64,000 nucleotides of DNA from Streptomyces sp. NK15101 (GTDB lineage: Bacteria > Actinomycetota > Actinomycetes > Streptomycetales > Streptomycetaceae). Both the position numbers and the translations under genes were made by a program. Of the stretch, positions 52,153-60,411 are shown piece by piece (position 1 is the first letter of the stretch; each line of letters opens with the position of its first letter). The stretch covers positions 1 to 64,000 of the forward strand of contig NZ_JAINVG010000029.1 of assembly GCF_020400725.1 (NCBI RefSeq). Direction: 5' to 3'. A model generated the notes under the pieces. It saw only the letters and a list, made by a program, of their open reading frames with translations. It searched no databases and had not been told where the DNA came from.

Positions 52153-53379
52153 ATGCAGCCATCAGGCGTTACGGCGGACGTCACCCACGGCGGGCCGTGG
52201 GAGGGCCGACCGGCGGCACAGCAACCGGAGTGGCGGGACCACGCCGCGTACGACGCGTCCTGCCGGACCCTGGAATCGGCTCCGCCCCTGGTGCCGGCCG
52301 CGGAGATCCGGCAGCTGCGGTGGTCGCTGGCGGACCTGCTGACGACCGACGCCCTCCTGCTCCAGCTGGGCGACTGCGCGGAGAGCCTCTACGAGTGCAC
52401 GCCCCGACACACGGCGCAGAAACTCCAGGTCATCGACCGGTTGGGAGGCCGGTTCAGCGAGCTCACCGGCCGGCGCGTCATCCAGGTCGGCCGGATGGGA
52501 GGACAGTTCGCCAAACCCAGGTCGCAGGCGACCGAGAACCACGGCGAACTGGTGATCCCCTCGTTCCGGGGGCACATGATCAATTCCGAGCTCGCCGTGC
52601 CGCAGACGCGGCAGCCCGACCCCCGGCGCATGGTGTGGGCCTACGAGGCCGCCGCCGCCGTGCAGCAGACGATGCGGGCGCACCGCCGGGGAGACGGGCG
52701 GCCGCCGGCCACCGACGGACCGTGGTCGAGCCACGAGGCCCTGGTCGTCGACTACGAGTCCCGGCTGGTCCGCCGCGACCCGGACACGGGCGAGCTGTAC
52801 CTGGGCTCGACCCATCTGCCCTGGGTGGGGGAGCGGACGCGCCGCCCGGACCAGGCGCACGTCACCCTGCTCTCCGCCGTCGTCAATCCCGTGGGGTGCA
52901 AGATCGGGCCGACCGCGAGCATCGACGACGTCCTGGGCGTGTGCGAGGCGCTCGACCCGCGGCGTGAGCCCGGCCGCCTCGTCCTGATACCGCGGATGGG
53001 CCATCACCGCATCCAGCAGGCCCTGCCGCCCGTCGTCCGCGCGGTGGCGAACGCCGGGCACCCGGTGGTGTGGCTGAGCGACCCCATGCACGGCAACACG
53101 GTGAAGACCGGCTTCGGCCTCAAGACACGCCATCTCACCGATGTGATCACCGAGGCGCTGAGGTTCCGCGACATCGTCGAGGGGCTCGGGCAGCACGCCG
53201 CCGGACTCCACCTCGAGGTCGCGGCCGACGACGTGACGGAATGCATCGGTGGACCGGTGGAGAACGAGGACGGACTGCAGCGGCACTACACCACGCTGTG
53301 CGATCCGAGGCTCAACGCCGACCAGGCCACCGAGCTCATCGAGGCGTGGGCCAAGGGAGCGGAGACGGTTCGTTCCTGA
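52153..53379 (+). CDS. class II 3-deoxy-7-phosphoheptulonate (DAHP) synthase
   Basis: A plant-type (class II) DAHP synthase of 408 residues. Characteristic blocks are LQLGDCAESLYECTPRHTAQKL, VGRMGGQFAKPRS, GDYESR-like VVDYESRLVRRD, THLPWVGERTR, NPVGCKIGPTAS, RMGHHRIQQALPPVV, SDPMHGNTVKTGFGLKTR and HLEVAADDVTECIGG. It is about 50 residues shorter than housekeeping AroF-type class II enzymes, as are PhzC-like copies in secondary metabolism. Role: boost of shikimate flux to chorismate for PhzE. The ATG has ACAGGAG upstream. A second aromatic supply gene beside the GriI/GriH route supports two parallel aromatic inputs. Confidence 0.93.
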   Translation: MQPSGVTADVTHGGPWEGRPAAQQPEWRDHAAYDASCRTLESAPPLVPAAEIRQLRWSLADLLTTDALLLQLGDCAESLYECTPRHTAQKLQVIDRLGGRFSELTGRRVIQVGRMGGQFAKPRSQATENHGELVIPSFRGHMINSELAVPQTRQPDPRRMVWAYEAAAAVQQTMRAHRRGDGRPPATDGPWSSHEALVVDYESRLVRRDPDTGELYLGSTHLPWVGERTRRPDQAHVTLLSAVVNPVGCKIGPTASIDDVLGVCEALDPRREPGRLVLIPRMGHHRIQQALPPVVRAVANAGHPVVWLSDPMHGNTVKTGFGLKTRHLTDVITEALRFRDIVEGLGQHAAGLHLEVAADDVTECIGGPVENEDGLQRHYTTLCDPRLNADQATELIEAWAKGAETVRS

Positions 53380-53451
53380 AGGAGCCCCGCCGGGTTGCCA
53401 CACCGACCGGATCCATCTCCGGAAGCAGCGCGTTCGACATAGGAGGCGGCG

Positions 53452-54576
53452 ATGACGGAATCGATTCCCCTGGTGTGCGCGAGTCTGGGCGAGCGGGAAC
53501 TTGCCGCCGCCGCCGAGGTGTTCTCCTCCGGCCGACCCGCGGGCCGGGGCCCGCAGGCAAGGGCGCTGGAGGCGGAGCTGGCCCGCCGCCTCCGGATCCG
53601 GACCGGCGAGGCGGTCGCGGTGAACGACGGCGGGGATGCGCTCCGGTTGGCCCTGCTCGGGCTCGGCGTCGGGCCGGGCGACGAAGTGATCGTCGCCGAC
53701 TACGCGTTCTCCGTGCCCGCCCACGCGGTGCGCCGGGCCGGCGCCGTCCCCGTCTTCGCCGACGTACGCTCCGACACGGCCACCGTGGACCCGTGGACGG
53801 TCGCGGATCTGATCGGTCCCCGGACGGTGGGCGTGATCGCGGCCGACACCGCCGGACTGCCCGCCGACTACACGGAGCTGAGGTGGATCACCGACCGCCA
53901 CGGTCTGTTCCTCGTCGAGGACGCCGCCTGCGCGGTGGGCGCGAGCTACAAGGGACGCGAAGCGGGCACCCTCGCACCGGTGGCCCGCCTGTCCTTCCAC
54001 GGCCACCAGGGGGCACTGCTCATGTGCGATCCGGACTTCGCCGCCACCGTGCGGACCCGGGCGGCACTCGGCATCGAGAACCCCTCCGACCAGCCGGAGT
54101 TCACCGGGACCGGCCACGACCACACGCTGTCCGACGTCGCCGCCGCGATCCTGCGGGTACAGCTGGCCCGGACGAACGAGCTGCTGCGGCGCCGGCGCGC
54201 CGTCGCGGCGCGCTACGCCGACCTGCTCGTGGACGACGAGCTCGTCTCGCTGCCGTACGTGCCGCAGAACCGCTGCCACGCCTGGCAGTCCTACCTGGTG
54301 ACGCTGGACCCCGGTGTGGACCGCGCGGCGGTCGCCGCCGAGCTGAGGGCGCGGGGCATCGGCTGCGGACCCGGCGCGTGGGCGACCCATCTGCAGCCCG
54401 TGTACGCGAAGACGAAGCACGCCTGCCCCGTCTCGGCGGACCTCTCCCGGCGCAACCTCGCCCTCCCCATGCACGCCGAACTCACCCCGGACCAGGCCGA
54501 ACGCGTCGCGGCCGCTCTGAGAACGGCGCTGCGCGGCCACGGGCGCGCCCACCCGCCCCGCCCGTCTTCCGGGTGA
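53452..54576 (+). CDS. DegT/DnrJ/EryC1-family protein lacking the PLP lysine
   Basis: A 374-residue fold-type I PLP-enzyme homologue. N-terminal VNDGGDALRLALLGLGVGPGDEVIVADYAFS and VEDAACAVGASYKG match the family. The normal SFHxxK motif reads LSFHGHQGALL: the Schiff-base lysine is Q186. In the family, loss of the lysine occurs in ColD-type dehydratases (His instead) and in non-catalytic partners. It is therefore not an ordinary aminotransferase. It might act as a partner subunit or bind PMP externally. AGGAGG precedes ATG 53452. It follows the DAHP synthase by 72 bp, apparently in one operon. Confidence 0.85.
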   Translation: MTESIPLVCASLGERELAAAAEVFSSGRPAGRGPQARALEAELARRLRIRTGEAVAVNDGGDALRLALLGLGVGPGDEVIVADYAFSVPAHAVRRAGAVPVFADVRSDTATVDPWTVADLIGPRTVGVIAADTAGLPADYTELRWITDRHGLFLVEDAACAVGASYKGREAGTLAPVARLSFHGHQGALLMCDPDFAATVRTRAALGIENPSDQPEFTGTGHDHTLSDVAAAILRVQLARTNELLRRRRAVAARYADLLVDDELVSLPYVPQNRCHAWQSYLVTLDPGVDRAAVAAELRARGIGCGPGAWATHLQPVYAKTKHACPVSADLSRRNLALPMHAELTPDQAERVAAALRTALRGHGRAHPPRPSSG

Positions 54577-54890
54577 AGAAGCATGGCCAGGAAATACGGA
54601 GGCCGGGGACTTTTCCCTGGAATTCCCATGTCGCGCCAAGGAGGGCGACACCGCCGAGGTGCGGGTACACGGAGTGGTTTTCCAGGCTACGCGTCGGCGC
54701 GCGACTTGTCGAAGAGTTGACGCTCTTCTGACATTTCCCGGATATTCGTCGGGCGCCGCGCATAAAAGTGACGTTCCCTGACCTCGACCTGAATGTTCGA
54801 ATCTTGCCCGCTTCAGAAATGCGAATGAGAATGTAAAGACAAGCCGGCCCGCGAAGAAGAACTTCAGTAAACCGTTCGTGGAGGAGCACG
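54577..54890. other. AT-richer intergenic leader of the KAS III gene
   Basis: A 314-bp region with clearly lower GC than its flanks. It contains a promoter-like pair at 54717-54746 and a gttcgaat half-box at 54795. No gene is seen. Confidence 0.6.
54717..54746 (+). promoter_or_regulatory. candidate promoter of the KAS III gene
   Basis: TTGACG at 54717-54722 and GATATT at 54741-54746 with an 18-bp spacer. The -35 box sits inside the small inverted repeat gaagag-ttgac-gctcttc. A leader of about 140 nt would follow. Confidence 0.45.
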
Positions 54891-55895
54891 GTGAACCGAG
54901 AACTGAGCGCATCCGAAGGCGCCCCCTACGCACAGATCATGGGTGTGGGCGCGTATCGCCCGCGTCGGATCGTCGACAACGAGGAGGCATGCCGACTCAT
55001 CGATTCCTCGGACGAGTGGGTGCGTTCCCGCACCGGGATCGTCACCCGGCGGTGGGCGGGTCCGGACGAGACCCTGGGGGTGATGGCGGAGCAGGCCGCC
55101 CTCAAGGCCGTCGCGGCCGCGGGTCTCAGCCCCGCGGACATCACCTGCGTCATCGCCGCCACCTTCACCCACCTCAAGCAGACGCCGGCGATCGCGACGG
55201 AGATAGCCCATCGGATCGACGCCAAGGGAGCGGCGGCCTTCGACGTGTCGGCGGGCTGCGCCGGTTTCGTCCACGGCGTCGTGCTCGCGGCCGACTCCGT
55301 CCGCAGTCGCGGCGGACACGTCCTGGTCGTCGGCGTGGAGCGGATGACGGACCTGCTGAACCTGCGCGACCGCTCCACCGCCTGCATCTTCGGGGACGGT
55401 GCCGGCGCCGTCGTGATCGGGCCCGCCCGGACCCCCGGCTTCGGTCCGGCGGTCTGGGGCGCGGACGGGTCCCAGGCGGACGCGATCGAGCAGAGCGTTC
55501 CGTGGGACGCGCTCAGGAACGGCGCCGACGAGCACGAGTTCCCGTATCTGCGGCAGGAGGGCCAGCGGGTGTTCCGCTGGGCCGCCTACGAGATGGCGGA
55601 GGTCTCGAAGCAGGCGCTGGCGGCCGCGGGAGTGACGGCGTCCGACCTGGACGTCTTCATTCCGCACCAGGCGAACGTCCGCATCATCGACACGATCGCG
55701 AAGCGCATCGGCCTGCCGGAGAGCACCGTCGTCGCCAAGGACATCGTGACGGCCGGCAACACCTCGGGCGCCTCCATCCCGCTCGCCCTGGAAGCGGTGC
55801 TGGCGTCGGGGCAGGCCCGGAGCGGAGACCTCGCCCTGCTCGTGGGGTACGGGGCGGGCCTGTGCTACGCGGCGACCGTCGCCGTCCTTCCGTAG
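54891..55895 (+). CDS. KAS III (FabH-like) ketosynthase, BomK-like amide-forming role proposed
   Basis: A thiolase-fold enzyme of 334 residues with an intact FabH triad: C123 in DVSAGCAGFVHG, H259 in FIPHQANVRI and N290 in AGNTSGASIP. There is no acyl carrier protein, ketosynthase chain or other polyketide gene in the cluster. In the A33853 cluster the annotated ketosynthase BomK forms the amide bond between aromatic units; combined with the ligase and amidohydrolase here, the same role is likely. GTG 54891 follows GGAGGAG. A plain fatty-acid or ester-forming function is the alternative. Confidence 0.88.
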   Translation: MNRELSASEGAPYAQIMGVGAYRPRRIVDNEEACRLIDSSDEWVRSRTGIVTRRWAGPDETLGVMAEQAALKAVAAAGLSPADITCVIAATFTHLKQTPAIATEIAHRIDAKGAAAFDVSAGCAGFVHGVVLAADSVRSRGGHVLVVGVERMTDLLNLRDRSTACIFGDGAGAVVIGPARTPGFGPAVWGADGSQADAIEQSVPWDALRNGADEHEFPYLRQEGQRVFRWAAYEMAEVSKQALAAAGVTASDLDVFIPHQANVRIIDTIAKRIGLPESTVVAKDIVTAGNTSGASIPLALEAVLASGQARSGDLALLVGYGAGLCYAATVAVLP

Positions 55896-55924
55896 CCGGC
55901 CCGCCGCTCGGCGCAGCAGGGACG

Positions 55925-56755
55925 TCAACCCTCCGACGCGGCGCCGGACTCCGGTTCGGCGTACGCGGCGCCGTACCGGCCCAGCTGGAAGCCGACGCCG
56001 CGCACGGTCATGATCCATCCGGGGGAGCCGAGCTTGCTGCGGATGCTGCTGATGTGGGTGTCGACGGTCCGCCGAGACCAAGCGCCGCCCCACACCTCCT
56101 GCATGATCCGCTTCCGCGGCACGACGGCGTCGGGCTGCGAGGCGAGAAGGCGCACCAGGTCGAACTCCTTGCGGGTCAGGTCGACGGGGCGGCCGTCCAG
56201 CCTGACCTGACGCGCGGACACGTCGATGAGCAGGGGCCCGTGCGAGATCACCGACGGGGTCGCCGGTGGCGTGTGGCCCCGGCTGCGGCGCATCACGGCT
56301 TCGATGCGCGCCATGAGCTCGCGGAAGCCGTACGGCTTGACGAGGTAGTCGTCGGCTCCGGCCTGCAGGCCCAGGACCCGGTCGAGTTCGCTGCCGCGTC
56401 CGGTGACGGCGATGAGGGGGACGGCGCTGTCGGCGCGGATGCGCCGGCAGATCTCGAGACCGTCGAGATCGGGCAGGTCGAGATCCATGAGGACCATGTG
56501 GGCGCGCCCGTACGAGTCCAGGGCGGCCATGCCCGTGGCGACCCGCTCCGCCTCGTGCCCCTGCCGCAGCAGGTTCTTCACCAGCGCGTCCGCGCACGCC
56601 GCGTCGCCGTCCACCACGAGGATGCGCCAGGCGACGGCCGACCGTGCGACGTGCTCCGCGGTGAAGGCCCACGGGTGTTCCGGCTGCTCCGGCCGATGGC
56701 GTTCGGGCCCGTCGCCCGTCAGCGTCAGGTGTGGACGATTGCCGACAGTGTTCAC
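55925..56755 (-). CDS. OmpR/PhoB-type response regulator with altered acidic pocket
   Basis: A 276-residue regulator. A tail of about 47 residues precedes the receiver domain (ILVVDGDAACAD; phospho-acceptor Asp91 in VLMDLDLPDLDG; VKPYGF), followed by a winged-helix trans-reg domain (LTRKEFDLVRLLASQPDAVVPRKRI; RRTVDTHISSIRSKL). The acidic pair usually written DD/DE reads D-G-D, so Mg2+ binding may be weakened, as in atypical ligand-controlled regulators such as JadR1. No kinase is adjacent. GTG 56755 has GAGGGGGAA upstream. It lies 46 bp after the StrR-like gene, probably in one transcript. Confidence 0.88.
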   Translation of the reverse strand: MNTVGNRPHLTLTGDGPERHRPEQPEHPWAFTAEHVARSAVAWRILVVDGDAACADALVKNLLRQGHEAERVATGMAALDSYGRAHMVLMDLDLPDLDGLEICRRIRADSAVPLIAVTGRGSELDRVLGLQAGADDYLVKPYGFRELMARIEAVMRRSRGHTPPATPSVISHGPLLIDVSARQVRLDGRPVDLTRKEFDLVRLLASQPDAVVPRKRIMQEVWGGAWSRRTVDTHISSIRSKLGSPGWIMTVRGVGFQLGRYGAAYAEPESGAASEG

Positions 56756-56801
56756 GCTTCCCCCTCGTCGGGATTGCCGCGCGGGAATCCGGCGGACCCG
56801 C

Positions 56802-57830
56802 TCACGCCGCTCCCGGCTCGGGTGTCGTCCCCGACCGCTGTTCCAGCTCCTGTGCGAACTCCAGCCACGCCCCGGCGCACGACCGGGCCAACTCGGCGAC
56901 GGAGTCGCGCCAGTGCGGTGGCACGGCATCGATCAGCTCGCCCCACTCGACCGGCTCGATCACATGGCCGTCGACCCACCGGACGAAGGCGCGGCCGTTC
57001 TCCGCGTACCGCACCGCGGGATCCCTGCTCAGACTGCCCAGCACCGAGCGCCAGTCCGCGCTCTCCGGGGCCCTGCCCGCGCCGTGCCGCTGCGACTCGG
57101 ACGGATCCGGCTCCTGGTCGGCGCCGCGCCGCGCGCCCAGGAACGGGCTCCGGCCCGCTCGCAGGCGTTCCCGCACGTCCCGGGCCGTCCCCACCGAGAC
57201 GCCGGCCTCCCGGGCGATGGCCCGCAGCGGCGCGTCGGGATTCATGGCGATGACCTCGCTCGCCCGCCGCCTGCCCGCCGCACCGTCCAGCGGACGGACC
57301 CGTCCGTCCCTCCCCACCCGGCTGATCTCCTGCGCGGCCGGGACGCGGGAACGACGCCGGATCACCCCCACCGTCGTGTGGGACAGCCCGGTGGCGGCGG
57401 CGACGGTCCGGTCCGACCACTGCGGGTGGTTCACGAGGATCCGGCCGGCCGCGGCCTCGCGGTCCGCCAGGGAGAGCGGCAGCCCGTGCTTGATGTTGGC
57501 CTCGACGGCTCGGAGGAACGCCTCGCTGTCGTCCCCCTCGAAGAACGTGACGGAGATGCTCTCCTCGCCCCGCAGCAGCGCGGCCCGCACCCGGTGCATG
57601 CCGTCGATCACCCGCATCGTGCTCCGCTGCACGAGAATCGGCGGAAGCCCCCGGGCCGCGGCCAGCAACTCCACGTGGTCGGGGTTCTCCCCGGTCAGCC
57701 GCGGCGAGTCGGCCGGCCGCAGCGAGGAGATCGGCACCAGCACGGGGGCCGTCTTTTTCTCTTTCCGTGCCGGAAATTCGCCGTCGGGAGAGTTGTTTTT
57801 GAATATCGAAGCCTCTACATTGCTCCACAT
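56802..57830 (-). CDS. ParB-domain transcriptional regulator (StrR/NovG-like)
   Basis: A 342-residue cluster regulator. The ParB/Srx-type N-terminal domain (LVPISSLRPADSPRLTGENPDHVELLAAA, then VIDGMHRVRAALLRGEE) is followed by a helical HTH region (GRILVNHPQWSDRTVAAATGLSHTTVGVIRRRS). A second HTH-like segment (APLRAIAREAGVSVGTARDVRERL) and an acidic C-terminal domain follow. StrR and NovG activate antibiotic clusters with the same architecture. ATG 57830 has GGGAG upstream. The shared cluster box lies about 180 bp upstream, suggesting that the LuxR-type activator controls this gene. Confidence 0.9.
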   Translation of the reverse strand: MWSNVEASIFKNNSPDGEFPARKEKKTAPVLVPISSLRPADSPRLTGENPDHVELLAAARGLPPILVQRSTMRVIDGMHRVRAALLRGEESISVTFFEGDDSEAFLRAVEANIKHGLPLSLADREAAAGRILVNHPQWSDRTVAAATGLSHTTVGVIRRRSRVPAAQEISRVGRDGRVRPLDGAAGRRRASEVIAMNPDAPLRAIAREAGVSVGTARDVRERLRAGRSPFLGARRGADQEPDPSESQRHGAGRAPESADWRSVLGSLSRDPAVRYAENGRAFVRWVDGHVIEPVEWGELIDAVPPHWRDSVAELARSCAGAWLEFAQELEQRSGTTPEPGAA

Positions 57831-58001
57831 ACGTCCACTCCCTTTTCGGAAGGTGCGGCCGGGCGTGCACGGCAGACGGTCCCGCGGCGGCCGGCCGTGG
57901 CTCGGGTCCGGCACCGCATGGATTTTCCAGCATCGGGAATCTGCCATGCGCATCATGTCCATCAGGTCAGGACACGGGCAACAGCGCCAGGGCTCCAAGG
58001 T

Positions 58002-58030
58002 GGGTAGTGACCACTGCTCGATCGGGTAGT
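58002..58030 (-). promoter_or_regulatory. cluster box plus extra half-site upstream of the StrR-like gene
   Basis: ACTGCTCGATCGGGTAGT at 58013-58030, preceded by the half-site GGGTAGT at 58002-58008. Unlike the terpene and kinase promoters, no TACNGT is found 41 bp away, so the promoter geometry differs or the site represses. Confidence 0.5.
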
Positions 58031-58686
58031 GGACGCGCCGGGTTCCGCTCCCCGGAACCGCCGCTTGACGCGGGAGAACACATCGGCTGCGACACACCGT
58101 AATCCCTGGGAATTCCCCTCGCACGCGGGGCCGGAAAATTGACGGAAACCCCCACAGGGCTTTACGGCTTCTGCTCGAAGAGGCCTCCGAAACGAAACCC
58201 GACCGCCCACCGGCAACCGCTCCCCCCACCGGCAACCGCTCCGCCCCCGGACGGCGACCCGCCCCGGGCGAGCCGTACGACACCGAAGCCTCAAGGCCAC
58301 GGGCGCTCGGGGCCCCTCAGGGCAACGCGTTCGAACCTGCGCACACGGCTCCGGGCGCGTGTGTCCCACGGACGGCCCTGAACGAAGAGCGCCGGCCGCC
58401 ACTTCAGGGGCCGTCTCGGCCATCCACGCACGCCAGTTGTCAGAGGGCCCGCTCGCCATGACTGGAAGGCATGTCCGAATACTGACGACCCACCGGCCCG
58501 CCCACTTTCCCACTGGACGGCGCTGGGCCGCGTGCCGGGGAGTTCAGCTGCGTTAACGAGCGGCTGCCCCCGGCGGCAGCGGCCTTCCGGTCTTCGGCAG
58601 ACGCCGGCGAACGATGCCGGACGAGACGGGACCGCATGGCCCGGAGCACCCGAGGCGGTGTCCGACCCCGATGCCATCATCCTCGG
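58031..58686. other. non-coding right border of the cluster
   Basis: About 650 bp without a credible gene. It contains an 18-bp direct repeat near 58218-58250 (cggcaaccgctcc type) and the tRNA-Arg fragment at 58330-58354. Confidence 0.6.
58330..58354 (-). repeat. 25-bp fragment of tRNA-Arg(CCG), candidate attachment-site remnant
   Basis: Positions 58330-58354 are identical to 62771-62795, which span the anticodon loop to the T loop of the intact tRNA-Arg on the same strand. Flanks are unrelated. It marks one edge of the 4.4-kb accessory strip. Confidence 0.8.
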
Positions 58687-59409
58687 GTGCTGAAGATCCC
58701 CGGATACATGGACGGCCCTCTGGTTCAAGGCTCTGCATACCTGGACGACCCGTTGTTCTGGCCCGTGCACCTCGGCACCTCCCTGCGCGGTGAAGACGCA
58801 CAGAGAGCCGCGTTCGGCGCCGACCGGGACGCGGCCATGGAGTTGTGCCGCGCGTTGTCCGCCGAGCGCGCGTGGCCGGTGTTCAGCGTGCCTCTGTGCT
58901 CCGGGCACACGATCCACGTGATCTACCGCAACATCGAGGGAGAGCACGGGGTGGACTACCTGGTCCATCACCCCGCGTGGCCGGCAGCGGAGACCGTCGC
59001 TGTGGACGACGGCCACTTCATGGGGCCCGGCATGGCCTGGCCGGAGCTGCTGTCCGCTGCCCGGCAGCCGGCCACAAGGGGCATCGACGACCCCGATGCC
59101 CGTCTCCTGCTGCTCTTCCCGACACTCGGCGACGCACTGCTTCCCGACGACGCAAGCGTTGCCCTCACCGCCGCGCTTGCCGCTCTCACTGTGATCGAAG
59201 AGCCCGCCGAGGTGGCGGGCATGCTCCTTGAGAAGCAAGGCCAATGGGCCCCCGCCCACTGGAGACGGGCGGACGGCGTCTGGATCAACGACGGAGGTCA
59301 CTCCTATCGAAACCCGGGCAACGCCTTCGCCCTGCCCCGAGGCCGCCTTCGGGAGATCAGCAACGCCCTGAACTGCGGGGGAGCGACGGCTCACCGGACA
59401 TCAGGCTGA
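58687..59409 (+). CDS. hypothetical protein
   Basis: A 240-residue soluble protein with no signal or membrane segment. It has coding-type composition and blocks such as DDPLFWPVHLGTSLRGEDAQRAAFGAD and DYLVHHPAWPAAETVAVDDGHFMGPGMAWPEL. I do not recognise the family. GTG 58687 (LKIPGYMDGP) is chosen because the upstream frame is of poor quality; ATG 58708 is an alternative. Third-position GC is lower than in the biosynthetic genes, fitting the decayed accessory strip. Confidence 0.6.
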   Translation: MLKIPGYMDGPLVQGSAYLDDPLFWPVHLGTSLRGEDAQRAAFGADRDAAMELCRALSAERAWPVFSVPLCSGHTIHVIYRNIEGEHGVDYLVHHPAWPAAETVAVDDGHFMGPGMAWPELLSAARQPATRGIDDPDARLLLLFPTLGDALLPDDASVALTAALAALTVIEEPAEVAGMLLEKQGQWAPAHWRRADGVWINDGGHSYRNPGNAFALPRGRLREISNALNCGGATAHRTSG

Positions 59410-59754
59410 CGCTCTGAGCTTCAGAACCACCGACACCGCCGGCACCGCCTCGTCGTACTCGCCCGGGTCTCCAGCCGCAGGCGGAGCCCACCGGACGGGC
59501 AGGCTTCCGTCAACCGCAAGAGCCCCGGTTCGGAAGATCTCCTCCGCAGATCCGGGCTCACCCGCACCTTTGCTGACTCGGGCAGAAGAGGCGATGTCTC
59601 TAGTGGTCCCGTGACTCCCCGCCCAGCTCCGACCGATCGGCCGCACGGGGCACGTGGCGACTTCCGCCGCGCGGACCGCGTGGGGCTCACACCCCGAACC
59701 TGCGTCCCGCCTCCCCTGGAGCCTCCCTCCCGAAGGCCCCGGGCGGGCGGTACA
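59410..59754. other. intergenic gap, nothing recognisable
   Basis: 345 bp between two hypothetical genes. Minus-strand open frames are present but lack coding character. Confidence 0.5.
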
Positions 59755-60060
59755 GTGCGCGCCGTGGACATACCTGACCGGTTCGTCTGGATCGCCCTCG
59801 GCCTGGCCGTCTTGCAGGCCCTCGCCCTCGTCCCCGTCGTCCGCCGGCTACGCGGAGCCGACCCCGCGGTGCGCTCGAAGGCGCGTCTCGACCTGCTGGA
59901 TACCGTCGGCGGCATGCTGTTCCTCAGCGGCCTGCTACTGAGCCTCGTGGTGGCGGAATCCTGGTTCTGGCTCTCCCTCGCCGGCTTCGTGCTCGTGGCC
60001 GCCGTCCACGCCGTGAAGGGCGTCCACCTGCTCCGCGCCCGCCGCCACCCCACAGGCTGA
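59755..60060 (+). CDS. small three-helix membrane protein
   Basis: A 101-residue protein with three hydrophobic helices (about 8-26, 47-66, 70-92) and an Arg/His-rich end. GTG 59755 (RAVDIPDRFVW) or GTG 59764 is the likely start; the longer upstream frame is arginine/proline-rich non-coding sequence. It is unrelated to anything I can name. Confidence 0.6.
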   Translation: MRAVDIPDRFVWIALGLAVLQALALVPVVRRLRGADPAVRSKARLDLLDTVGGMLFLSGLLLSLVVAESWFWLSLAGFVLVAAVHAVKGVHLLRARRHPTG

Positions 60061-60411
60061 TCCGAAAGACAGGGCCCAGGCCACCCTCGCCCTGGCTCCC
60101 CTCCGTCTGCCGTCGCCCCAGACGCCGTGTCTGCTCGGCTCTGCCTGGGCCTACGGCAGACGGGAGGGGAGCCCTACCGCCACGCCCCACAGGCCGGTAC
60201 CCGCGTACGGCGCCCCCGCCATCCCGGAACCGGAGCGGGTCGCAGACAGCAGCGCAGGCCGGGGCGACGGGCCGTGCGCGCCGCGTCGTGCGCGGCGCGT
60301 GCCTTGATGAGGTAGAGAAACCTATGAGGTAGAGAGATCTGTGACAGCCCCCTCGGCCTCGCGCTATGGACGTCATCTCACAGCGGGAAGTCATGAGCGG
60401 GGCGAAGGCCG
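60061..60411. repeat. dispersed repeat copy 1 with long hairpin
   Basis: About 60093-60240 is similar to 62190-62330 in the same orientation. Both share gtgtctgctcggctctgc and acggcagacgg segments. In this copy ggctcccctccgtctgccgt pairs with acggcagacgggaggggagcc about 65 bp away. Downstream, a gaggtagag motif is duplicated at 60310-60335. No gene is seen. Confidence 0.6.

Noticed and set aside
53452..54576. AHBA synthase or sugar aminotransferase
   Set aside because: The PLP lysine is Gln, and no aminoshikimate or deoxysugar genes accompany it.
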